Origin: Promicromonospora thailandica
Lineage (GTDB): Bacteria; Actinomycetota; Actinomycetes; Actinomycetales; Cellulomonadaceae
DNA: 64,000 bases
Direction: 5' to 3'
NCBI RefSeq assembly: GCF_024171955.1
Contig: NZ_JAMTCS010000015.1
Location: forward strand, 124,001-188,000
A program made the translations under genes and the position numbers. Below the pieces are notes generated by a model, which saw only the letters and a program-made list of their open reading frames with translations, did no database searches and was not told the DNA's origin. Shown one piece after another: positions 53,934 through 63,402 of the stretch. Within the stretch, counting starts at the first letter, position 1. Each line of letters begins with the position of its first letter.

Positions 53934-56900
53934 GCCGCCACCTCCCCCGCGGTGCCCGCCAGCAGGTCCGACAGCGCCACCAGGAGCGCGGCCGGCGGCT
54001 GCCACGACAGCACGCCCGCCGGGCTGCCGCCGGCGTCCGGGGTGTCCGGCCCGGCCATACCGCGCACGAACAGGTAGAGCACGCCGCCCAAGTGGGTCCC
54101 CGGGTCGTAGCCCGGCAGCCGCCAGCGCAGGTAGCGGTGCAGCACCACCCCGTACAGCAGGGCCTGCAGCGGGTAGTGGGAGTGCAGCATGGCCTCCGCC
54201 ATCCGCTCGTGGGAGTAGTCGGCCACGGCGGGGCCCAGGAAGTTCGTCTTGTAGTCGACGACGACGAACCGCCCGCCCGGCAGACGGAGCACCACGTCGA
54301 CCGAGCCGGTGAGGTAGCCGCGCAGGGGCTGGTCCCCCAGGTCGGGCTGCTCGAGGCGCTCGGCGTAGGCGGCGAGCGGGTCACCGGCGGGCAGGTGGGC
54401 GCGCAGCAGGGGCGCGAGGTCGCGCAGCCGCGCCTCCGTACCGCCGTCGCCCGTCAGGTCGCCGCCGGACAGCGGCAGCTCGAAGGTCAGCTCGCGCAGC
54501 CGGTCCGGCAGCCCGATCTCGCCCAGCGTCAGACCGTTCGCCAGCGGGCCGAGCGGGGTGCGGTGCAGCGGCAGCAGGCCGTCGGCGACCGCCTCGGGGT
54601 CGGCGGGCACGGGCCACCAGCGCAGCTGCTCGGTGACGTGCGCCAGCAGCTCGGCGCGCAGGTCGGGCGCGAAGGGGTCGGCGTGCTCGAGCACCGCGTG
54701 CACGAGCGAGCCGAATGCGGCGCCCGTGGGCAGGTCGGCCATCGGCGAGGCCGCCTCCGGCCGACCAGGCGCACCGGCGGCGGCCTCGGGGGCATCCGGC
54801 TCGTCGTCGGTGCCCGTGGTCTCGGGCTCGCTGCCCACGTGCGGGGCGTCGTCCGCCGCCGCGATCAGGCCGCTGTAGGAGGTGCGGCGCCAGGCGGTGT
54901 CGACGGCGCGCCCGAAGGCACGCACCTCGAACGGGGCGTGCCGGTCCGCGGGCAGGGGCGCCGAGGCCTCGACGGGCACGGCGAGCTCGGCCGCGGGGCC
55001 GCCCAGCTCCTGGAGCAGGCCGAGCACGCGCGTCGCGTACTCGTCGTCCTTGAGCGGCTGTGTGCCGGGCACCTCGCGCGTGCCGGGCGTGCGGCCGAAC
55101 AGGAGCCGGTGCAGCCCGCTGGTCGGGGTGCTGGACGTGGGCGCCCACCACGCCACGACCTGCGACTGGGCACGCGTCAGAGCCACGTAGAGCTTGCGGA
55201 GCTCCTCGCCGTCCTCCTCGGCGCGGTGCGCGGCGCAGCGGGCGTCCCACTGCGCGCCGGAGCCGGAGACGTCGATCGTCCGGGCGCCGTGCTCGTCGTG
55301 GTAGAGCGCGATGTCGACCGGCCGCGCGTAGTTGTCGTAGCCGAACGGCAGGTACACGACGGGGTACTGCAGCCCCTTGCTGCCGTGCACCGTGACGATC
55401 TGCACGGCAGCGGCGTCGGAGTCCAGGCGCCGGGGCCGCTCGGCGGTGCCCGCCCGGCGCCGCTCGTCGCGGAACCAGGCCAGCAGGGCGGTCAGGCCGA
55501 GCGACTCGGCCACGCTCACCTCGTGCAGCAGCTGACCCAGGTGGCGCAGGTCGGTCAGCAGCCGCTCGCCCTCGGCGCCGGCCAGCACCCGGCCGCTCAG
55601 CCCCCGCTCCTCCGCGGCCTCCAGCAGCGCGGCCACGCCGCGGTGCCGCAGCAGCAGCGCCCAGCCGCGCAGGGTGTCGGCGTCGCGGGCGGTCAGGTCC
55701 TCCCCGCCGGCGTCCAGGTCGGCCGCGGTGCGCCCGAGGAACGGCGTGAGGGCCGCCGCGCGCACGAGGCCCGCGCGGTGCGGGGACTCCAGGGCCTCGA
55801 GCAGCGTGAGCCAGTCGTCGGCGGCGGGGGTCTCGAACACGTCGCCGCCCGGCATGACGGCCGCGACGCCGCGCTCGGCGAGCGCGTCCTGCACCAGCCG
55901 GCCGTGGGCCCGCGCCGACACGAGCACGGCGACGTCGCCGGGCAGCAGCGGGCGTCCGTCCCAGGTGGCGCCCGAGGCGAGCAGGTTCGCGACGTCGGCG
56001 GCCAGGTCCCCCGCGACGTGCCGGCGGGCGGCGCCCACCTGGATCGCGCCGCTGCGGACCGTGGGCAGCCCCTCGCGCAGCACCTGGCGCAGCCGGAACG
56101 GCTCCGGGTGCGGCGCACCGGTCAGCCGGCTCGTGCGGCCCTCCGCCCCGCCCTCCGCGACCACCGGGTGCACCACGATCTCGGCGTGGCCGAGCGCCGC
56201 GTTGCCCAGCAGCACCGCGAGGGTCTCGACCAGGGGCGCGTCCGAGCGCCAGTTGCTGCCCAGCGTGGCACGCGTGCCGGCGTGCCGGGCGGCGTCGAGG
56301 TAGGCCACGACGTCGCCGCCGCGAAACGCGTAGATGGCCTGCTTGGGGTCGCCGACCAGCACCATGGCACCCGCGGTGCGCCCCTGGGCACCCCCGAAGG
56401 CGCGCTCCAGCACCTGCCACTGCACGGGATCGGTGTCCTGGAACTCGTCGACCAGCACCACCGCCCAGCGGTCCCGCATCCGCGCCCCGACGGCGGCCCC
56501 GCCGTCGCCCGACGCCGGGTCGAGGGCGTCCGCGAGCCGCCCGAGCAGGTCGTCGTACGAGAGGATGCCGAGGCGCCGCTTGCGCCGCTCCATCTCGTCC
56601 CGCACCTCGCGGGCGAACGCGACCCGCGCGGAGCCGACGGCGTCCTCCGGGTCGGCGTCGGCCAGGGCCGCGCGCGGGTCCTCGACGGCGGCCGTGGCGA
56701 CCTTGAGGGCGCACGCCCGGTCGAAGGGCGGCGGCTCGGGCGCGTTGCCGTACCGCCGCAGGTAGAGGTCGTCGACCACCTCGACGGTGAGCTCGGTCAG
56801 CGACTCGACCAGCTCGGCGCCCGGCTCGGTGTCGCCTGCCACGCCCAGGGAGCGCAGCACAAGCTGGCAGAACTGGTGGATCGTGGCGATGGTGGCGTGG

Positions 56901-57250
56901 TCGAACGAGGCCAGGGCGTCGGACAGGCGACGGTGCCGGGCGGCCCGCTCGGCGTCGTCCACGTCGAGCAGCGCCGCCAGGACGGCGTCCACGGGGCCGG
57001 TGTCCCGCCCGGCCAGCGCGGCGGCGAACGTCCGCTCGGCCCGCAGCAGGGCGCCCCGGACCCGGTCGCGCAGCTCCTGCGTGGCGGCGCGGCCGAAGGT
57101 GACCACGAGCATCTGGTCCAGGGGCACCACGCCCTCGGCGACGTACCGGGTCACCAGGGCGCCGATCGCGAAGGTCTTGCCGGTGCCCGCGCTGGCCTCC
57201 AGCAGCGCGGTACCGCGGGGCAGGGGCCCGGCGAGGTCGAAGACGTCCAT
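53930..57250 (-). CDS. recB: Exodeoxyribonuclease V subunit beta, RecB helicase-nuclease
   Basis: A 1106-residue SF1A helicase with C-terminal nuclease. Walker A ASAGTGKT at residues 19-26, Walker B VVLVDEFQDTDPVQW, GDPKQAIYAFRGGD, TVHGSKGLQYPVVYLPFG, and the RecB nuclease motif FVVVDYKTNFLG with its Asp and Lys. It has the 3'-5' motor and the nuclease that generate the 3' tail for RecA. Gene order recC-recB-recD with a 27-bp recC/recB gap and a 4-base recB/recD overlap indicates one operon. Confidence 0.96.
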   Translation of the reverse strand: MDVFDLAGPLPRGTALLEASAGTGKTFAIGALVTRYVAEGVVPLDQMLVVTFGRAATQELRDRVRGALLRAERTFAAALAGRDTGPVDAVLAALLDVDDAERAARHRRLSDALASFDHATIATIHQFCQLVLRSLGVAGDTEPGAELVESLTELTVEVVDDLYLRRYGNAPEPPPFDRACALKVATAAVEDPRAALADADPEDAVGSARVAFAREVRDEMERRKRRLGILSYDDLLGRLADALDPASGDGGAAVGARMRDRWAVVLVDEFQDTDPVQWQVLERAFGGAQGRTAGAMVLVGDPKQAIYAFRGGDVVAYLDAARHAGTRATLGSNWRSDAPLVETLAVLLGNAALGHAEIVVHPVVAEGGAEGRTSRLTGAPHPEPFRLRQVLREGLPTVRSGAIQVGAARRHVAGDLAADVANLLASGATWDGRPLLPGDVAVLVSARAHGRLVQDALAERGVAAVMPGGDVFETPAADDWLTLLEALESPHRAGLVRAAALTPFLGRTAADLDAGGEDLTARDADTLRGWALLLRHRGVAALLEAAEERGLSGRVLAGAEGERLLTDLRHLGQLLHEVSVAESLGLTALLAWFRDERRRAGTAERPRRLDSDAAAVQIVTVHGSKGLQYPVVYLPFGYDNYARPVDIALYHDEHGARTIDVSGSGAQWDARCAAHRAEEDGEELRKLYVALTRAQSQVVAWWAPTSSTPTSGLHRLLFGRTPGTREVPGTQPLKDDEYATRVLGLLQELGGPAAELAVPVEASAPLPADRHAPFEVRAFGRAVDTAWRRTSYSGLIAAADDAPHVGSEPETTGTDDEPDAPEAAAGAPGRPEAASPMADLPTGAAFGSLVHAVLEHADPFAPDLRAELLAHVTEQLRWWPVPADPEAVADGLLPLHRTPLGPLANGLTLGEIGLPDRLRELTFELPLSGGDLTGDGGTEARLRDLAPLLRAHLPAGDPLAAYAERLEQPDLGDQPLRGYLTGSVDVVLRLPGGRFVVVDYKTNFLGPAVADYSHERMAEAMLHSHYPLQALLYGVVLHRYLRWRLPGYDPGTHLGGVLYLFVRGMAGPDTPDAGGSPAGVLSWQPPAALLVALSDLLAGTAGEVAA

Positions 57251-57277
57251 CAGCAGGTGCCCATCAGTCGGTGCCCA

Positions 57278-60200
57278 TCAGTCGTTGAACCTCTCGTTCT
57301 CCAGCAGCGGCGTCCACACGCGCATCGCGAGCGCACCGAACCGGGTGGTCTCGCCGTGGTGCTCCTCGCCGGGCCGCGGCTCCTGGTCGACGCCGGGCAG
57401 CGGGGCGCCGGCACCGTGGACCCGCACGTGCTCGGGCTCCGCGGCCTCGCCGTCGGGCTGCTGCCCGCCCCAGCTCTGCCCGGCCCAGACCTGTCCGGCG
57501 CGGTAGCGCGCGTCGGCCGCGTCGGACCGGTTCCGGCGCGCCTCCGCGTAGGCCGCCGATGCCTTGACGGGCAGCGGCAGCGGCTCGGTGAGGCCCCGGT
57601 CGCGCAGCGCGACCAGGTCGCGCAGCAGGTCGGCGGCCGTGTGGTCGAGCGGCCCGACCCGGGACCCCTGCCACGTCCTGCGCGAGCGCGACCCGGTCGG
57701 CCGGCCGAGCGTGTAGCCCACCCAGGGGCGGTCGTCGTCGGACGCCGCGAGCGCCAGCAGCCGGACCCAGGTCCGCAGGCGCTGCCTGGCGCCGAGCCGG
57801 GCGTAGGACACGGTCACGAGGCGGTCGCCGTGCACGCCCGGCACGCTGCCGCGCAGGCTGCGCCCGTCGCCGAGGTCGACATCGACGTCCACGACGCGCG
57901 CGGGGCTGCGCCGCAGGTCGGCCGCGGCGTCGGCGAGCGGCTCGATCTCCCGCGCCACGCCGGTCAGGGGGCGCCAGCCGAGCCGGCCGGGCGGCAGCTG
58001 ACCGCGGCGCCACTCCTTCTGCACGGCGTCGTCGAGCGTGGCGCCCCGCAGCACGTCACGCAGCACCCGTTCGCCCACGGCCCAGCGACCCAGCCCGTCG
58101 AGCTCGACCGGCAGGCCGTCGTCGAGCGGTGGTTCGTCCCAGGGCCGGCCGACGTCGAGGCGCTGGGCCAGGAACCCGCGCGCGGGCGAGCGGTAGAACG
58201 CCAGCAGGTCGTCGAGCGGCACGACGTCGTCCTGCGGCGCGGGCGCGAGCGGCGCGGTGAGGAACGGGGCGGCCGGGGTGCGCGGGCCGGCCGCGGCGCG
58301 GGCGCCGGCCAGGGCGGCGCGGTCGAACGTGAAGGCGGTCCCCGGCACGAGGGCGCCGGGCTCGACGGTGCGGCGGTCGAAGGGCTGCAGGGGATGGCGC
58401 ACGGTCACCGCGCGCGACACGGGGCGGCCGTCCGGGGTGCGGGCGGTCTCGTCGAGGGCGTCGAGCAGCTCGCCCAGCGGCACGGCGGGCGGCCGGTCCT
58501 GGCCCGAGTACTCGTCCGCGCCGCTGTAGGTCACCACGAGGTGCTCGGTGGCGGCGAGGACCGCGTCCAGGAACAGCTGCCGGTCCTCGGACCGCGGGTC
58601 GCGCTCGCCCGTGCGGGGTTCGCGGGCCAGCACGTCGTCGCCGTCGGTGACACCGACGCGGGGGAAGACGCCGTCGTCCAGCCCGAGCAGCGCGATGACG
58701 CGGTGCGGTACGGACCGCATGGGCACGAGCGTGGCGACCGTCAGGGTCCCGGTGCGGAAGTTGGCCCGGGTGGGGCGGCCGGAGACGCGGTCGGCGAGCA
58801 GGGCGCGCACGTCCGGCAGCCGGAGGGGCACGCCGTGGTCGGGGGCGTCGGCGCGCACGCGGGCCAGCTCGCGGCGCACCTGGGCGAGCTGCCAGGAGTC
58901 CGCCGTGGGCACGGTGGTGAGGGCCGCGACGCCGTCCTCGAGCGCGGTGAGCCAGTGCTCCAGGGGGTGCTCGCCGGTGAGCGCGTCGGTGACGTCGCGG
59001 AGCCGCTCGACCAGCTCGGCCAGGCGCCCGGCGAGGTCGACCTGCCCGCTGCCGACGTCGTCCAGGGGCAGGGTGCGCTCGAGCCAGGTACCGGTGTCGT
59101 CCGACATGGCGACGCCCGCCAGCAGCCGGTCCACGCCCTCGCGCCACGTGCCGGTGCCGTAGTCGGCCAGTCCGACGCCGGCCCGGTGCGCGGCGTCGAA
59201 CCCCCACCGCACGCCCGTCTCGCGCGCCCAGCCGGCGAGCTGCTCCAGGTCGTCGTCGCGGAACCCGAACCGGCGGCGCACGGGCCCGGCGTGCGCCAGG
59301 TCCAGGACGTCGCCGACGCCCGCCCGGCCGCCCGCCAGGTCCAGGAGGCGCACCACCACGGCGAGCAGCGGGTTGGTCCGGTCCAGCGCCCGGTCGGCGA
59401 GCCGCACGCGCAGGCCGTGGGCGGGGTGCCCACCCGGCCCGACGACGTCCGCCAGGCCGAAGGCCGCCGTGACCAGGGGCGCGTACGTCTCGATGTCGGG
59501 GCACATGACGAGCACGTCGCGCGGTTCGAGGGTCGGGTCGTCGGCGAGCAGGCCGAGCAGCACGTCCCGCAGCACCTCGACCTGCCGCGCCGGGCCGTGG
59601 CACGCGTGCACCTGGACGGACCGGTCGCCGGGATCCAGGACCCGCGCGCCCGCGTCGCCGACGGCGTCGGCCCGCAGGTCGTGCTGCAGCATGCCCAGGA
59701 GGGTCGACGGCGGGGCGTCGTCCCTGGCCGCGACCGGCTCGTCGCGCAGGTCGATCGCGGACAGGGTGCGCTGCAGCTCCCGCGTGTCCCGGCCGAGCGT
59801 CGCCAGGAGCCGGTGCCCCACGCGCTCGTGGGAGCGGTCCTCGGCACGGTCCACGGGTCCGCCCAGGCCCGCGAGCGCCGACCACAGCGCCCGTGACGGG
59901 TGCGGCAGCCACAGGTGCACGTCGCGGTGCGCGCCGAGCGCGCCCACGAGCTCGACCTCGCTCGCCGCCAGGCGCGTGTGACCGAACAGGGACAGGCGCG
60001 GCGGCAGGTCGAAGGCGTCCGGCGCGGCGTGCAGCCGCTCGACGACGGTGGCCTGCCGCACGTGCGGCGGGTCGGCGTCGACGCGCTCGGCCAGCGCCCG
60101 CCACAGGGGCGGCTGCCACGCCAGGTCGGCCGGGACCGGCCGCCCGCACCCGTCGGTGTCGCGCCCGGCCGCCCAGTCCGCGAGCAGCGCCGGGCGCTGG

Positions 60201-60649
60201 CCGGCGTACGCCGCCATGAGCCGCCCGAGCCGCCGCGCGACGGACAGCCGGCGGCCCCTGCGCAGGTCGCCCTCCTCCCCCGGCATGCCGTGGCCCAGGT
60301 GCCGGGCGAGCAGCGCCGCCCACGGCTCGTCCAGGTGGGCGTCGACCACGGACAGCAGCGGCCAGGTCAGGGCGTCGGGCGCCCAGGGGTCGTCGTCGCG
60401 CGTGCCGGTGACCTCGGCGAACAGCGACCCCGGCGAGCGCAGGTCCACGCCCGCGCACACGCCGTCGTCTCCTCCCGGGGCCGCGCCGAGGCGATGGCTG
60501 AGGCGTTGCGCGAGCCACCGCTCCACGCCGCGCGCGGGCACCACCACGACCTCCGTCGCGAACGGGTCCTCCAGGGGTACGGCCAGCAGGTCGCCGAGCG
60601 CCCCCGCGAGCAGGTCCGTGCGCGGGGCCCGGTGGAGCACGACTGCCAT
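57278..60649 (-). CDS. recC: Exodeoxyribonuclease V subunit gamma, RecC
   Basis: A 1123-residue protein from ATG 60649. N-terminal region HRAPRTDLLAGALGDLL...EVVVVPARGVERWLAQRLSHRLG, then WQPPLWRAL, SLFGHTRL, CPDIETYAPLV, the DLAGGRAGVGDVLDLAHAGPVRRRFGF stretch, and VIALLGLDDGVFPR are typical of RecC. RecC has helicase-like folds without ATPase motifs and reads Chi in the 3' strand. It is the first gene of the recCBD operon; no LexA box was found in the 82-bp gap upstream. Confidence 0.95.
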   Translation of the reverse strand: MAVVLHRAPRTDLLAGALGDLLAVPLEDPFATEVVVVPARGVERWLAQRLSHRLGAAPGGDDGVCAGVDLRSPGSLFAEVTGTRDDDPWAPDALTWPLLSVVDAHLDEPWAALLARHLGHGMPGEEGDLRRGRRLSVARRLGRLMAAYAGQRPALLADWAAGRDTDGCGRPVPADLAWQPPLWRALAERVDADPPHVRQATVVERLHAAPDAFDLPPRLSLFGHTRLAASEVELVGALGAHRDVHLWLPHPSRALWSALAGLGGPVDRAEDRSHERVGHRLLATLGRDTRELQRTLSAIDLRDEPVAARDDAPPSTLLGMLQHDLRADAVGDAGARVLDPGDRSVQVHACHGPARQVEVLRDVLLGLLADDPTLEPRDVLVMCPDIETYAPLVTAAFGLADVVGPGGHPAHGLRVRLADRALDRTNPLLAVVVRLLDLAGGRAGVGDVLDLAHAGPVRRRFGFRDDDLEQLAGWARETGVRWGFDAAHRAGVGLADYGTGTWREGVDRLLAGVAMSDDTGTWLERTLPLDDVGSGQVDLAGRLAELVERLRDVTDALTGEHPLEHWLTALEDGVAALTTVPTADSWQLAQVRRELARVRADAPDHGVPLRLPDVRALLADRVSGRPTRANFRTGTLTVATLVPMRSVPHRVIALLGLDDGVFPRVGVTDGDDVLAREPRTGERDPRSEDRQLFLDAVLAATEHLVVTYSGADEYSGQDRPPAVPLGELLDALDETARTPDGRPVSRAVTVRHPLQPFDRRTVEPGALVPGTAFTFDRAALAGARAAAGPRTPAAPFLTAPLAPAPQDDVVPLDDLLAFYRSPARGFLAQRLDVGRPWDEPPLDDGLPVELDGLGRWAVGERVLRDVLRGATLDDAVQKEWRRGQLPPGRLGWRPLTGVAREIEPLADAAADLRRSPARVVDVDVDLGDGRSLRGSVPGVHGDRLVTVSYARLGARQRLRTWVRLLALAASDDDRPWVGYTLGRPTGSRSRRTWQGSRVGPLDHTAADLLRDLVALRDRGLTEPLPLPVKASAAYAEARRNRSDAADARYRAGQVWAGQSWGGQQPDGEAAEPEHVRVHGAGAPLPGVDQEPRPGEEHHGETTRFGALAMRVWTPLLENERFND

Positions 60650-60731
60650 CGCGCCAACGTATCGCGGTCGGCGACGCCCCGTAGGACGAAGGGAGGACGA
60701 AGGGCCGACCGGCGGAGGGTTGAATAGGGGC

Positions 60732-61118
60732 ATGACGAACCGGAACCCCTCGTTCATCGCGCTCGGCACGTTCACGCTCGCGGCGCTCGCGGTCGCCACG
60801 TGGTGGGCGCTCGGCCAGGACACGTCCCGGACGGTCGACCCGGCCACCGGCGACGTCAGCGGCCCCTACGGGCCGGTCCAGGTGATCGCCTGCGTGGTGG
60901 CGCTCGTCGGCCTGGTGGTCATCGGTTCCGTGCTGCTCCCGGCGTGGCTCGCGGTGCTCGGCGTCGCCCTGCCGTTCACGGCCGCCTGGACGGTCGAGGC
61001 CGCGTCCTCCGACGACTCCGGGCTGTGGGCGGTCGGCGCGATCCTCGTGCTGGTCGGCACGCTGGGGGGCGGCACGATCGTGGCGGCGATCACGCGCCGG
61101 CTGATGCGCCCCCGGTAG
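60732..61118 (+). CDS. Small membrane protein (128 aa)
   Basis: Four membrane segments: FIALGTFTLAALAVATWWALG, VQVIACVVALVGLVVIGSVLL, WLAVLGVALPFTAAWTV, and LWAVGAILVLVGTLGGGTIVAAI, with a polar loop between the first two (QDTSRTVDPATGDVSGPYG) on the outside. No family recognised. It diverges from recC with an 82-bp gap and is followed 59 bp later by the gene behind the LexA box. Confidence 0.7.
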   Translation: MTNRNPSFIALGTFTLAALAVATWWALGQDTSRTVDPATGDVSGPYGPVQVIACVVALVGLVVIGSVLLPAWLAVLGVALPFTAAWTVEAASSDDSGLWAVGAILVLVGTLGGGTIVAAITRRLMRPR

Positions 61119-61142
61119 CCGCGTCGCTCCAGCCACGGAGTA

Positions 61143-61154
61143 GAACATGTGTTC
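61143..61154 (+). promoter_or_regulatory. Consensus LexA (SOS) box GAAC-ATGT-GTTC
   Basis: The sequence GAACATGTGTTCG matches the actinobacterial/Bacillus-type SOS box CGAACNNNNGTTCG in all eight arm positions (the first outer C is A here). It lies 22 bp before the ATG at 61177 with no other gene start nearby, so LexA binding would block that promoter. Confidence 0.75.
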
Positions 61155-61176
61155 GCATGTGGGTCACACTGCGTGC

Positions 61177-61485
61177 ATGCACCACCGCACCACCGCACCC
61201 GGCTTCCACGACCCCGCCCGGCACAGCTGGGACTCCCACCACGACCAGTGGCAGCGGATCCTCAACGAGCACCCCATCCCCCGCCGCCGGCTGCAGCACG
61301 ACTGCTGGGTGCCGGTCCAGGCCCGCCTGGTGTGGGAGGTGAGCGGCGTGGAGTACCGCGACACGATCGCCTACGCCTGGGCCCCGCGCCGGCTCGTGCT
61401 CGTCGAGGTGCTCGACCCGCGGCGCTGGACCCACGGCGTGTGGCTGCACGTCACGGACGCACCCCGGCGCACCGGACGGCGGTGA
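61177..61485 (+). CDS. Probable SOS-regulated hypothetical protein (102 aa)
   Basis: A 102-residue His/Trp-rich protein: WDSHHDQWQRILNEHPIPRRRLQHDCWVPVQARLVWEVSGVEYRDTIAYAWAPRRLVLVEVLDPRRWTHGVWLHV. No signal or membrane segment. I recall similar small proteins in actinobacteria but cannot name a family. The key evidence is the consensus LexA box 22 bp upstream. ATG 61177 is preferred; ATG 61147 lies inside the box. A hairpin terminator follows. Confidence 0.7.
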   Translation: MHHRTTAPGFHDPARHSWDSHHDQWQRILNEHPIPRRRLQHDCWVPVQARLVWEVSGVEYRDTIAYAWAPRRLVLVEVLDPRRWTHGVWLHVTDAPRRTGRR

Positions 61486-61500
61486 GCCGGCAGGAAGGGA

Positions 61501-61534
61501 CAGCGGCCGGACCCCGCGAGGGATCCGGCCGCTG
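61501..61534. terminator. CAGCGGCCGGA/TCCGGCCGCTG hairpin terminator
   Basis: Perfect 11-bp arms (61501-61511 and 61524-61534) with a 12-base loop between the convergent SOS-type gene and the NTF2-like gene. Probably bidirectional. Confidence 0.8.
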
Positions 61535-61550
61535 GTGGTGCGCGGGGGCG

Positions 61551-61994
61551 TTACGCCCGGGCCGCCTGCGAGACGGCGTAGCTGTCCTCGAGCATGTGGT
61601 AGCGCGTGAACAGCCCGGCGTCGTCGACCGCGACGTCGAAGGCGTACTCGCTGTCGATGAGCTTGCCGGTGGCGGCCACCCTGGTGCGGAACGTGCCCAG
61701 CACCACGGCGCGGTTGCCGTCCGACAGGACGGTGTCGATCTCGAAGCCCTCGGGCCGCACGCCCTCACCGAGCTGGGTGAAGTGCTCGGCCACCCCGGCC
61801 CGGCCCTTCTTGCGGCCGATCCAGGGCACCGTCTCGGTGTCGCCCTGGATGTACCAGTCGACGTCCTCGTGGAAACGTTCCGCCAGCTCCAGGGGCGAGT
61901 CCCCGGCGAGTCGCGCGTCGAAGAACCCGGTCACGGCGGTGCGGACGAGCGAGCCGTGGGGGTCGCCCGAAGGAAGTACGGAATCGGTGGTCAT
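61551..61994 (-). CDS. NTF2-like/SnoaL-like protein
   Basis: A 147-residue protein: LVRTAVTGFFDARLAGDSPLELAERFHEDVDWYIQGDTETVPWIGRKKGRAGVAEHFTQLGEGV and C-terminal strands VVLGTFRTRVAATGKLIDSEYAFDVAVDDAGLFTRYHMLEDSYAV. The DWYIQGDTxxVPWIG motif is typical of a broad ketosteroid-isomerase-like family of unknown substrate. It follows the MFS transporter by 48 bp on the same strand, so both are probably induced together. Confidence 0.9.
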   Translation of the reverse strand: MTTDSVLPSGDPHGSLVRTAVTGFFDARLAGDSPLELAERFHEDVDWYIQGDTETVPWIGRKKGRAGVAEHFTQLGEGVRPEGFEIDTVLSDGNRAVVLGTFRTRVAATGKLIDSEYAFDVAVDDAGLFTRYHMLEDSYAVSQAARA

Positions 61995-62042
61995 CTCTGT
62001 CTCCTTGGTTGGAATCTATCGGGTGGGATCTGGGGGACGGGT

Positions 62043-63254
62043 CTAGCGGGCGCGGACCGCGTTCCTGCGCAGGCCGGCCCAGCCGAGCCCCGCGGGCAGC
62101 AGCAGCACGCCGGCCGCGATCATGAGGACGGGCCAGCCACCGAGACCCCAGGGGCGCAGGCCCCACAGGGCGCTCGCGACGGCGGACCCGATCGTGCCGC
62201 CGACGAAGTTGCCGACGACGAACACGGTGTTGAGGCGGCTGCGCGCGGACGGGTCGACGGCCATCACCCGGGCCTGCACCAGCACCAGCACCGACTGCAC
62301 GCCGGCGGAGTACAGCGCGATCGAGACCACGACGGCGACGATCGAGCCCGGCGCGACGCCGGCGACCACGAACGCCGCGAGCGCCACCGCGAGGCCGACG
62401 CCGATCGCCGGCACCGCCAGGCCGCGGTCGTGCAGCCGCCCGACGTACTGCGCCGCGAGCGCCCCGCTGATGCCGACGAGGTTGAGCAGTCCGATCTGGG
62501 CGCCCGAGAGGCCGAACGGCTCGTCCGACAGCGTGAAGGTGAGCCCGGTCCAGTACAGCGTGAACGTGGCCATCGCGGCGGCGCCCACGAGCCCGAGCCG
62601 CCGGACGTCCGCGTTCGCCGTGGTGCGCAGCACCGAGGCGAGCAGAGCGCCGTAGCCGACACGGGCCCGCGGCTCCAGCCGGGGCAGCACCCGGTACAGG
62701 GTGAGCGCGAGCAGCAGCATGACGACGGCGACGGTCGCGTAGAGCGCACGCCAGCCGACGAGGTCGGTGACGACGCCGCTGACGGCACGCGCGACCATGA
62801 TGCCGAGCAGCACGCCGGAGGCGACCACACCGAGCACCCGCCCGCGCTGCTCCTCGGTCGCGAGGTCGCCCGCCAGGGGCGCGAGCAGCTGGCCCGAGAC
62901 GGTGCTCGCGCCGACCAGCGCGAGCAGCACCAGCAGCGCCGGGAAGGTCGGTGCGAGGGCGGCCGCGCCGAGCAGCACGGCGGCGAGCAGCATGAACGCG
63001 GGCGCCAGGATCCTGCGGTCGACGACGTCGCCGAGCGGCACGAGGAAGAAGACGCCGACGGCGTACCCCACCTGCGTCAGGGTGATGAGCAGCCCGGCCG
63101 TGTCGGTGGTGGTGCCGAGCTCGTCGCCGATGGTGCCGAGCACGGGCTGCGCCCAGTAGAGGTTGCCGACGGCGGCACCGGCGGCGAGGGCGAAGAGGAA
63201 GGCCGCGCCGCGGGTCATGCCGGGCCGTCGGCGAACCTCTGCGAGTGATGTCAT
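62043..63254 (-). CDS. MFS transporter (Bcr/CmlA/YnfM-like drug exporter type)
   Basis: A 403-residue transporter with twelve helices from ATG 63254 (AGGAGC upstream). Motif A is GVFFLVPLGDVVDRR (about residues 54-68), and AAGAAVGNLYWAQPVLGTIGDELG at helix 1 is typical of the YnfM/arabinose-efflux-like group. It probably exports a lipophilic compound. It diverges from a TetR regulator, and a perfect 24-bp palindrome lies between them. The NTF2-like gene downstream may act on the same compound. Confidence 0.93.
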   Translation of the reverse strand: MTSLAEVRRRPGMTRGAAFLFALAAGAAVGNLYWAQPVLGTIGDELGTTTDTAGLLITLTQVGYAVGVFFLVPLGDVVDRRILAPAFMLLAAVLLGAAALAPTFPALLVLLALVGASTVSGQLLAPLAGDLATEEQRGRVLGVVASGVLLGIMVARAVSGVVTDLVGWRALYATVAVVMLLLALTLYRVLPRLEPRARVGYGALLASVLRTTANADVRRLGLVGAAAMATFTLYWTGLTFTLSDEPFGLSGAQIGLLNLVGISGALAAQYVGRLHDRGLAVPAIGVGLAVALAAFVVAGVAPGSIVAVVVSIALYSAGVQSVLVLVQARVMAVDPSARSRLNTVFVVGNFVGGTIGSAVASALWGLRPWGLGGWPVLMIAAGVLLLPAGLGWAGLRRNAVRAR

Positions 63255-63304
63255 CGCTGCTCCTGCGGGAAGGTCGTGCGGGCGGGTGCCCTCACGGCGA
63301 TAGT

Positions 63305-63328
63305 AACAACGCCAACGTTGGCGTTGTT
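63305..63328. promoter_or_regulatory. 24-bp perfect palindrome between MFS and TetR genes
   Basis: Arms AACAACGCCAAC and GTTGGCGTTGTT with no spacer. It is the longest perfect operator-like palindrome in the window and nearly certainly the TetR site. It lies 51 bp from the MFS start and 75 bp from the TetR GTG. Confidence 0.85.
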
Positions 63329-63402
63329 CCCGGCGTACCGTAGGCCTCCGGAGGTAGCGTCTGCGCCAGTCGAGGTGGTCGGTCGAGAGGAAGGACCCGC
63401 CG

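Noticed and set aside
57251-57277. GTGCCCATCAGTCG duplication between recC and recB as a regulatory element
   Set aside because: A 15-bp tandem duplication at the recB start is more simply a local slip; no palindrome or known motif.
54092-59896. 1934-codon open frame on the + strand
   Set aside because: Antisense to recB and recC, which have clear helicase motifs; low-complexity translation with no family match by eye.
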